Assembly: GCA_013362725.1 (NCBI GenBank)
Contig: JABFVP010000729.1
Location: 1 to 19,945, forward strand
DNA: 19,945 nt
DNA from: Cupriavidus sp.
Lineage (GTDB): Bacteria; Pseudomonadota; Gammaproteobacteria; Burkholderiales; Burkholderiaceae
Reading direction: 5' to 3'
A program made the translations under genes and the position numbers. The notes under the pieces were generated by a model. It saw nothing but the letters and a program-made list of their open reading frames with translations. It ran no database searches and was not told the DNA's origin. Positions 14,846 through 19,945 of this stretch are shown in pieces; position 1 is the first letter of the stretch; each line of letters starts with the position of its first letter.

Positions 14846-16090
14846 ATGGGCGCTCCCGACATCATCAAGCAGCACCTGATCGATCCGGAAATCTGCATTC
14901 GCTGCAACACCTGCGAAGACACCTGCCCGATCGACGCCATCACCCATGACGACCGCAACTACGTGGTCCGGGCCGACGTCTGCAACGGCTGCAACGCCTG
15001 CCTGTCGCCGTGCCCGACCGGCGCCATCGACAACTGGCGCACCATGCTGCGCGGCCAGGCGTACCCGATCGAGGCCCAGCTGCTGTGGGACGAGTTGCCG
15101 GCCGAGCTGCCATTGCCGGAGCTGGACAGCGCTGACCAAGCCGCTCCGGCCACCGCCGGCAGCGGCACCACCGCAGCAGACGACGCCGCGATCCAGTCGG
15201 TCGAGACCAGCCGCCATACCTCGCGGCGCGCACCGTGGTCGGCCGCCCATCCGTATGTGAACCTGCACGGCGTGCGCGCGCCGGTGACCGCCACCGTGGC
15301 CGGCAACTACCGGCTCACCGCCGCCGATGCCTCCAGCGATATCCACCATATCGTGCTGGATCTGGGCACCCACTTTTTCCCGATCCTGGAAGGCCAGTCG
15401 ATCGGCATCGTCCCGCCCGGCACCGATGCCGCCGGCAAGCCGCACTACATCCGCATGTATTCGGTCGCCAGCCCGCGCGACGGCGAGCGCCCCGGCTATA
15501 ACAACCTCGCGCTGACGGTCAAGCGGGTCGAGCACGACCACGACGGCAATCCGGTGCGCGGCGTGGCGTCGAACTACCTGTGCGACCTGGCCAAGGGTGA
15601 CACGGTGCAGGTGGTGGGCCCGTTCGGCTCGACCTTCCTGATGCCCAACCACGCCGAGGCCAGCGTGATGATGATCTGTACCGGCACCGGGTCGGCACCG
15701 ATGCGTGCCATGACCGAGCGCATGCGCCGCAACCTGGCGCAATTCAGCGGGCGCCGGCTGCTGTTCTTCGGCGCGCGCAATGCCGCCGAACTGCCCTACT
15801 TCGGCCCGCTGCTGAAGCTGCCCAGGGATTTCCTCGACATCCACTTCGCCTTTTCGCGCGATCCGGCCACGCCGCGACGCTACGTACAGGACGCGATCCG
15901 CGAAGCCGCCGACAGCGTTGCCGCGCTGCTGGGCGACGCCAACGGCCATGTCTATATCTGCGGCCTGAAAGGCATGGAGGAAGGCGTGCTGGCCGCATTT
16001 GAAACGGTCTGCACCGGCGCCGGTCTTAACTGGAAGGCGCTGGAAACCACCATGAAGGCCGAAGGACGGCTGCATATCGAAACCTACTAG
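14846..16090 (+). CDS. boxA: BoxA, NADPH-dependent reductase of benzoyl-CoA epoxidase
   Basis: This 414-residue iron-sulfur flavoprotein passes electrons from NADPH to BoxB. The N-terminal ferredoxin-like part carries two complete 4Fe-4S motifs: C17, C20, C23, C27 and C46, C49, C52, C56. A linker rich in Ala, Thr and Ser (about 95-125) leads to a ferredoxin-NADP reductase module with FAD motif RMYSVAS (203-209) and nucleotide motif GTGSAPMRAM (280-289). The C-terminus ends LHIETY, as in FNR-type reductases where an aromatic residue stacks on the flavin. The start codon follows boxB by 13 bases and has no strong Shine-Dalgarno sequence, which suggests translational coupling. It is the last gene of boxCBA; no boxD follows. 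Confidence 0.96.
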   Translation: MGAPDIIKQHLIDPEICIRCNTCEDTCPIDAITHDDRNYVVRADVCNGCNACLSPCPTGAIDNWRTMLRGQAYPIEAQLLWDELPAELPLPELDSADQAAPATAGSGTTAADDAAIQSVETSRHTSRRAPWSAAHPYVNLHGVRAPVTATVAGNYRLTAADASSDIHHIVLDLGTHFFPILEGQSIGIVPPGTDAAGKPHYIRMYSVASPRDGERPGYNNLALTVKRVEHDHDGNPVRGVASNYLCDLAKGDTVQVVGPFGSTFLMPNHAEASVMMICTGTGSAPMRAMTERMRRNLAQFSGRRLLFFGARNAAELPYFGPLLKLPRDFLDIHFAFSRDPATPRRYVQDAIREAADSVAALLGDANGHVYICGLKGMEEGVLAAFETVCTGAGLNWKALETTMKAEGRLHIETY

Positions 16091-16151
16091 CCGCGTTCCC
16101 GCGACACTGGCGCGTCGCGCCATAGGCTTGAATCTTTAAGCAGCCCCTTCC

Positions 16152-16185
16152 CTTCTGAAATTCATCGCCTATAATCTTTCTGAAG
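16152..16185 (+). promoter_or_regulatory. Promoter and putative autoregulatory site of the Xre-RES module
   Basis: A perfect TATAAT (16170-16175) lies 27 bases before the antitoxin ATG, with no good -35. It is flanked by CTTCTGAAA (16152-16160) and TTTCTGAAG (16177-16185), which form an inverted repeat with one mismatch and share the direct heptamer TTCTGAA spaced 25 bases apart. This arrangement around a -10 box suggests binding by the antitoxin, which is usual for such operons. Confidence 0.5.
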
Positions 16186-16202
16186 AAACAGGAGCATAGG
16201 CG

Positions 16203-16592
16203 ATGCAATCGAGGCGGATTCCGGAAACCGATCCCGCCGGCGGCCCCGACCCCGGCACCACGCTGACCAAGGCGGTCATGCGCGCCGCCGGCTTCCTGGG
16301 CATCAGCCAGGCCATGGTGGCGAGCGTGCTGGGTATCAGCACCGCCTCGGTGTCGCGCATGGCGTCCGGCGGTTATGTGCTCGACGCGCATCGCAAGGAG
16401 TGGGAGTTCGGCGTCTTGTTCGTGCGCCTGTTCCGCTCGCTCGACGCCATCCTGGGCCATGGCGACCAAGCCCGGCTCTGGCTCACCCACGACAACCTCG
16501 CGCTGGGCGGCAAGCCGCTCGAGCTGATCCGCACCACCGAAGGTCTGGTCCGTGTCGTTCACTACCTGGACGCCACCCGCGGTCGCATCTGA
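16203..16592 (+). CDS. Antitoxin of Xre/MbcA/ParS type (DUF2384)
   Basis: This 129-residue protein has an N-terminal helix-turn-helix (FLGISQAMVASVLGISTASV, 31-50) and a C-terminal DUF2384 toxin-binding region. The latter includes WLTHDNLALGGKPLELIRTT (93-112) and YLDATRGRI at the end. Proteins of this type bind RES toxins, plug the active site, and repress their own operon. AGGAG (16190-16194) lies eight bases before the ATG. The gene starts 112 bases after boxA and has its own -10 box, so it is probably an independent unit. Its frame overlaps the RES gene by 41 bases, a normal arrangement for a toxin-antitoxin pair. Confidence 0.88.
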   Translation: MQSRRIPETDPAGGPDPGTTLTKAVMRAAGFLGISQAMVASVLGISTASVSRMASGGYVLDAHRKEWEFGVLFVRLFRSLDAILGHGDQARLWLTHDNLALGGKPLELIRTTEGLVRVVHYLDATRGRI

Positions 16593-17304
16593 GCGCCGGC
16601 AGTTCGCGCTCACGCTGTGGCGGGCGGTGGAAGCCCAGCATGTGGTCTCGACCATGCCGCTGGTCGACAGCCTGGAGGAACAGGCGGTACTCGAAGCCGT
16701 GCTCGATGCCGGCAAGCCGGTAGTGCCGGTCGAGGCACGCCACCTGCACTATCTGCTGTTCACCCCGTTTCGCTATCCGCCCTCGCCCTGGGGCTCGCGC
16801 TTCCGCGCCAGCCAGGACCCGGGCGTGTTCTATGGCGCCAACGAGATCCGCTCCGCGTGCGCCGAGCTGGGCTACTGGCGCTGGCGCTTCCTCATCGACA
16901 GCCCGGCGTTGCCGCGCATCGACGCGCGCGCGCAGACGCTGTTCGAAGTGCGCGTCGAGACCTTCGGCGTGGCGCTGGACCAGCCGCCGTTCGACCGGGA
17001 CCGCGCCGCCTGGACCGATCCGGACAACCACGAGCCCTGCCAGGCGTTCGGCCGCATCGCGCGCGAAGCCGGCCTCGGCATGATCCGCTACACCTCGGTG
17101 CGCGATCCGCAGCACGGTCCGTGCGGGGCGGTGCTGACGCCGCGCGCGTTCTCGCACCCGACCCCGCTCGCCACCACCACGTGGATGCTGACCGTGCGCC
17201 GCGACCGCGTGATGTGGCAGCGCGACGACCTGCAGCAGCGCGACAGCTTCGAGTTCGAGGCCGCGCTGTGGCAGCGCACAAGCGATACCCCCGAGGCGCG
17301 CTGA
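16552..17304 (+). CDS. RES-domain toxin (putative NAD+-degrading or ADP-ribosylating)
   Basis: This 250-residue RES-domain protein is paired with the upstream DUF2384 antitoxin. Visible landmarks are LWRAVE (22-27), GSRFRAS with Arg83, GVFYGANEIRSACAELGYWR (91-110) containing the likely conserved glutamate E105, and IRYTSVRD with Ser182, in keeping with the R-E-S signature. Known relatives (MbcT, Res, ParT) destroy NAD+ or ADP-ribosylate a target and stop growth. The start is GTG 16552, inside the antitoxin gene, with GAAGG eight bases upstream. At 250 residues it is clearly longer than the compact toxins of about 150-190 residues, with roughly 60 extra residues before the core. No frameshift is seen, so it should be functional; the activity is inferred from the family. 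Confidence 0.85.
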   Translation: MSFTTWTPPAVASERRQFALTLWRAVEAQHVVSTMPLVDSLEEQAVLEAVLDAGKPVVPVEARHLHYLLFTPFRYPPSPWGSRFRASQDPGVFYGANEIRSACAELGYWRWRFLIDSPALPRIDARAQTLFEVRVETFGVALDQPPFDRDRAAWTDPDNHEPCQAFGRIAREAGLGMIRYTSVRDPQHGPCGAVLTPRAFSHPTPLATTTWMLTVRRDRVMWQRDDLQQRDSFEFEAALWQRTSDTPEAR

Positions 17305-17382
17305 ACCTCTGCCCCGCCGCGGCGATCTAATCGTTATGGCACGCGGCAAGGCGCATCGCCATCAGGTTTTGTTAAACAGGTG

Positions 17383-17411
17383 TTGCATTGCGCAACCGGA
17401 TGCCATATAAT
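17383..17411 (+). promoter_or_regulatory. Promoter of the initiator tRNA gene
   Basis: TTGCAT (17383-17388) and a perfect TATAAT (17406-17411) are separated by 17 bases, placing the start near 17418, about nine bases before the mature tRNA. Confidence 0.75.
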
Positions 17412-17426
17412 CTTTTCTTCGACGGA

Positions 17427-17502
17427 CGCGGGGTGGAGCAGTTGGCAGCTCGTCGGGCTCATAACCCGAAGGTCGCAGGTTCAAGTCCTGCCCCCGCAAC
17501 CA
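17427..17502 (+). tRNA. tRNA-Met (CAT), initiator type
   Basis: This 76-nt cloverleaf encodes its own CCA end. The anticodon CAT is at 17460-17462, in loop CTCATAA. Initiator features are present: an unpaired C1-A72 end (5' CGCGGGG, 3' CCCCGCA) and three consecutive G-C pairs at the anticodon stem (GGG/CCC). The T arm reads GCAGG-TTCAAGT-CCTGC. A promoter stands just before it and a terminator follows, so it is a single-gene unit. Confidence 0.95.
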
Positions 17503-17506
17503 ACCG

Positions 17507-17524
17507 CACAGATGCACATCTGTG
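17507..17524 (+). repeat. Perfect palindrome between tRNA and terminator
   Basis: CACAGATG-CA-CATCTGTG is an 18-bp palindrome with 8-bp arms, starting four bases after the tRNA CCA. In the transcript it would form a hairpin in the 3' trailer. It may guide trailer processing or be a protein-binding site. Confidence 0.6.
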
Positions 17525-17542
17525 ACGCCGTTAAAGCAGACT

Positions 17543-17566
17543 AACCCGCCCTAGGCGGGTTTTTTG
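17543..17566 (+). terminator. Intrinsic terminator after the initiator tRNA
   Basis: The stem AACCCGCC (17543-17550) and GGCGGGTT (17554-17561), with a CTA loop, is followed by a T run, TTTTT-G-TTTT. This is a clear Rho-independent terminator about 40 bases after the tRNA. Confidence 0.92.
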
Positions 17567-17673
17567 TTTTGGGCCGCCGCGGCACGCGGATCCATGGTGC
17601 ACCACCACTCCTACGGCCCGCCGGCGTGCTCCGCGGGGGTGATACACTTTCGCCATTCTCCCGGACGCCCCTC

Positions 17674-18258
17674 ATGAAATTCTGCTCGAACTGTGGCCAT
17701 GCGGTCGTATTGCGTGTGCCTGACGGCGACAACCGCCCGCGCAGTGTTTGCGACAACTGCGGCACCATCCACTACGTCAATCCCCGCAACGTAGTCGGCA
17801 CCATCCCGGTCTGGGAAGACAAGATCCTGCTGTGCAAGCGCGCGATCGAGCCTCGCTACGGCTTCTGGACCTTGCCGGCGGGCTTCATGGAGATCGGCGA
17901 GACGACCGCCCAGGCGGCCTCGCGCGACACGCTGGAAGAAGCCGGCGCGCGCGTGCAGGTGGGCGAGCTGTTCTCGATCCTGAACGTGCCGCACGTGCAC
18001 CAGGTGCACCTGTTCTACCTCGCCACGCTGGACGACCTCGACATCGCTCCCGGCGAGGAAAGCCTCGAAGTGAAGCTGGTGGCAGAGGCCGATGTGCCCT
18101 GGGATGAACTGGCCTTCCCTACCGTGATCCATACCCTGCGCTGCTTCTTTGCCGACCGCGCCGCCGGCCGCCTGCAGGACGGCAGCTTCCGGCTGCACAG
18201 CCTGGACATCGACAAGCCCATGCGCCCGCTGACCAGCCGGGCCACGGTCACGCCCTGA
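17674..18258 (+). CDS. Nudix hydrolase with N-terminal zinc ribbon
   Basis: This 194-residue cytoplasmic Nudix-family hydrolase would cleave a nucleoside diphosphate linked to another moiety. The N-terminus carries a zinc ribbon with C4, C7, C26 and C29 (CSNC and CDNC). The Nudix box begins at G70 and has E76, R84, E88, E89 and G91, but the residue after R84 is Asp rather than the consensus Glu (RDTLEEAGA). The two core metal-binding glutamates are kept. Start ATG 17674 gives MKFCSNCGH, the natural beginning of the ribbon; the open frame extends upstream without support and overlaps the tRNA terminator region. The substrate cannot be told from the sequence. aat follows after 40 bases in the same direction. 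Confidence 0.9.
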   Translation: MKFCSNCGHAVVLRVPDGDNRPRSVCDNCGTIHYVNPRNVVGTIPVWEDKILLCKRAIEPRYGFWTLPAGFMEIGETTAQAASRDTLEEAGARVQVGELFSILNVPHVHQVHLFYLATLDDLDIAPGEESLEVKLVAEADVPWDELAFPTVIHTLRCFFADRAAGRLQDGSFRLHSLDIDKPMRPLTSRATVTP

Positions 18259-18298
18259 GCGGCGGGCCCGCCGCGCACCGCTCTCCGGCGCAGTCCGC

Positions 18299-19051
18299 AT
18301 GATTGCCTGGCTGGACCCGCAAGATCCCTTTCCCCCGGTCGAGCACGCGCTCGGGCCGGATTCCGAGGCCCCCGGCCTGCTTGCCGCCAGCCGCGAGCTG
18401 TCGCCGCAACGGCTGCTGCTGGCGTATCGCCAGGGCATCTTCCCGTGGTATTCGAGCGGCCAGCCGGTGCTGTGGTGGAGCACCGATCCGCGCATGGTGC
18501 TACCGCCGCCGGCGCTGCGGGTCTCGGCCAACCTGCGCAAGACGCTGCGGCGCGTGCTGCGCGATGCCGACTGGGAAATCCGCGTCGACCATGATTTCCT
18601 GGCGGTGATGCGCGCCTGCGCGACCACGCCGCGCGAGGGCCAGGACGGCACCTGGATCACCGACGCCATCGTCGCCGCGTACGGCGCCCTGCACCGCAAT
18701 GGCCTCGCCCACTCGGTCGAAAGCTGGTACCGCGGCGAGCGCGTCGGCGGCCTGTATGGCGTGGCGCTGGGGCGGATGTTCTTTGGCGAATCGATGTTTG
18801 CGCACCGCACCGACGCGTCCAAGATCGCACTGGCGGCGCTGTGCGCGTTCCTCGGCAACCACGGCGTGGCGATGATAGACTGCCAGCAGGAAACCGACCA
18901 CCTGGCCTCGCTGGGTGCGCGCCCCATCCCCCGCGCCGAATTCGTGGCCCATGTGCGCGCGGCAACGGCACAGCCGGCGATCAGTCCGTGGCGGTTCGAC
19001 AAATCGGTGCTGGAGCGCTGGGCCGGGACACCCGCCGCGCCGGCAGGCTGA
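18299..19051 (+). CDS. aat: Leucyl/phenylalanyl-tRNA-protein transferase
   Basis: This 250-residue cytoplasmic enzyme adds Leu or Phe from aminoacyl-tRNA to proteins with N-terminal Arg or Lys, marking them for ClpS/ClpAP. Family motifs are in order: GIFPWYS (46-52), WWSTDPRM (59-66), GTWIT (117-121), HSVESW (138-143), GGLYGVALG (150-158), FFGESMF (161-167) and DCQ (194-196). The length is slightly longer than the E. coli protein, with the extra residues at the ends. It lies 40 bases after the Nudix gene and 77 bases before bpt. The pair covers the two tRNA-dependent branches of the bacterial N-degron pathway. Confidence 0.97.
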   Translation: MIAWLDPQDPFPPVEHALGPDSEAPGLLAASRELSPQRLLLAYRQGIFPWYSSGQPVLWWSTDPRMVLPPPALRVSANLRKTLRRVLRDADWEIRVDHDFLAVMRACATTPREGQDGTWITDAIVAAYGALHRNGLAHSVESWYRGERVGGLYGVALGRMFFGESMFAHRTDASKIALAALCAFLGNHGVAMIDCQQETDHLASLGARPIPRAEFVAHVRAATAQPAISPWRFDKSVLERWAGTPAAPAG

Positions 19052-19128
19052 ATTCCGGCACAGGTGCCGACGCTGACGCGGCGGACCACCGTGCAAACCG
19101 CGCCGTCCCGCCCGGAGCCCCCTGAGTC

Positions 19129-19926
19129 ATGAGCAAGCTGAAGGAACTACCGCTGTCCGCGCTGCAGTTCTATGCCACGGCGCCCTACGCTTGCAGCTAT
19201 CTCGACGGGCGCATGGCGCGCTCCCAGGTGGCCACGCCGGCGCACCTGATCAATGCCGACGTCTATTCGCGCCTGGTGCGGGCGGGCTTCCGCCGCAGCG
19301 GCATCTTCACCTACCGCCCCTATTGCGACGATTGCCACGCCTGCACGCCGTGCCGCGTGCTGGTCGACCAGTTCACGCCGGACCGCTCGCAGCGCCGCGC
19401 ATGGAACCGCCACCAGCACCTGCAGGCGCTGGTGGCGCCGCTGACCTACGTCGAAGAGCACTATTCGCTGTACCTGCTGTACCAGTCGCTGCGCCACGCC
19501 GGCGGCGGCATGGACCAGGACAGCCGTGATCAGTACGAGCAGTTCCTGCTGCAAAGCCGGGTCAACTCGCGCCTGGTCGAATTCCGCGATCCGCCCGGCT
19601 CGCCAGAGGCCGGGCGCCTGCGCATGGTCAGCATGATCGACGTGCTCGACGACGGGCTGTCGTCGGTCTACACCTTTTACGATCCGCTCGAGCACAACGC
19701 CAGCTACGGTACCTACAACATCCTGTGGCAGATCCGCCAGACCCATGCGCTGGGCCTGCCGCACCTCTACCTGGGATACTGGATCGCCGACAGCCGCAAG
19801 ATGGCGTACAAGGCGCGCTTCCGGCCGCTGCAGGTGCTGACCGGAAACCGCTGGCACGCGTTCGAGGACATAGGCGCCGAGGCCGCAGATGCCGCGGCCA
19901 CGGTGCCGCCGGCCACGCAGGCCTAG
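19129..19926 (+). CDS. bpt: Aspartate/glutamate leucyltransferase (Bpt)
   Basis: This 265-residue protein is related to eukaryotic arginyltransferase (ATE) and transfers Leu from Leu-tRNA to proteins with N-terminal Asp or Glu, making them ClpS substrates. It has the N-terminal cysteine region YACSYLDGR (20-28) and the cysteine cluster YCDDCHACTPCR (65-76), then the conserved C-terminal half including YTFYDPLE, NILWQIRQ and YLGYWIADSRKMAYKARF. An Ala-rich tail ends the protein. GGAG about 11 bases upstream supports the ATG. It is probably co-transcribed with aat; the next gene lies beyond the window edge. Confidence 0.96.
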   Translation: MSKLKELPLSALQFYATAPYACSYLDGRMARSQVATPAHLINADVYSRLVRAGFRRSGIFTYRPYCDDCHACTPCRVLVDQFTPDRSQRRAWNRHQHLQALVAPLTYVEEHYSLYLLYQSLRHAGGGMDQDSRDQYEQFLLQSRVNSRLVEFRDPPGSPEAGRLRMVSMIDVLDDGLSSVYTFYDPLEHNASYGTYNILWQIRQTHALGLPHLYLGYWIADSRKMAYKARFRPLQVLTGNRWHAFEDIGAEAADAAATVPPATQA

Positions 19927-19945
19927 CCGGCCGGCCCCCGGGCCG

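Noticed and set aside
16108..16122. TGGCGCG-T-CGCGCCA palindrome after boxA as a terminator
   Set aside because: It can form a hairpin but has no T run after it, so an intrinsic terminator is not supported.
13375..16123. Long antisense open frames opposite boxB and boxA
   Set aside because: They are low-complexity His/Arg/Ala/Gln-rich translations typical of GC-rich shadow frames, without starts, ribosome-binding sites or recognisable domains.
17427..17502. The tRNA gene as an integration site of a mobile element
   Set aside because: No integrase, repeated tRNA end or foreign-looking segment is visible on either side.
1..19945. CRISPR arrays or insertion sequences
   Set aside because: I saw no regularly spaced direct repeats, transposase or terminal inverted repeats in the window.

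Overview
The window is GC-rich, densely coding DNA from a beta-proteobacterium of the Burkholderiaceae. A Cupriavidus/Ralstonia-type chromosome fits best. This rests on gene content (a box-type aerobic benzoyl-CoA cluster with BoxR, a beta-proteobacterial Kup, and an aat-bpt pair) and on remembered gene order, not on a database search.

Layout. (1) 1-241, minus: the N-terminal end of an exported hypothetical protein, cut by the window edge. (2) 699-2597, minus: kup, a potassium transporter with its own intrinsic terminator. (3) 2917-10350, minus: a probable catabolic operon read bclA (benzoate-CoA ligase), alpha/beta hydrolase, livK, livH, livM, livG, livF. The livM/livG and livG/livF junctions are ATGA overlaps. 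A REP-like inverted repeat pair sits between livK and livH. (4) 10351-10633: a divergent control region with operator-like TGCA-N6-TGCA elements. (5) 10634-16090, plus: boxR (regulator), then boxC, boxB and boxA. (6) 16203-17304: an Xre/DUF2384-RES toxin-antitoxin pair. (7) 17427-17502: an initiator tRNA-Met with promoter and terminator. (8) 17674-19926: a Nudix hydrolase, then aat and bpt, two aminoacyl-tRNA-protein transferases of the bacterial N-degron pathway.

How it works together. The ABC transporter probably imports benzoate or a related aromatic acid, and BclA activates it to benzoyl-CoA. BoxA (NADPH reductase) and BoxB (di-iron epoxidase) form the 2,3-epoxide. BoxC hydrolyses and opens the ring to 3,4-dehydroadipyl-CoA semialdehyde plus formate. 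BoxR is the expected benzoyl-CoA-responsive repressor. I find five near-matches to TGCA-CTATAG-TGCA: three in the bclA-boxR gap and two at the boxC promoter, where one covers the -10 box. The next expected enzyme, the semialdehyde dehydrogenase BoxD, is not in the window.

Most of this is a known system. The parts most worth a second look are the operator array and the separate GTTGATG-N12-CATCAAC repeat over the bclA promoter, the REP pair inside the operon, the unusually long RES toxin beside the box genes, the uncharacterised alpha/beta hydrolase, and the atypical H-loop of LivF.
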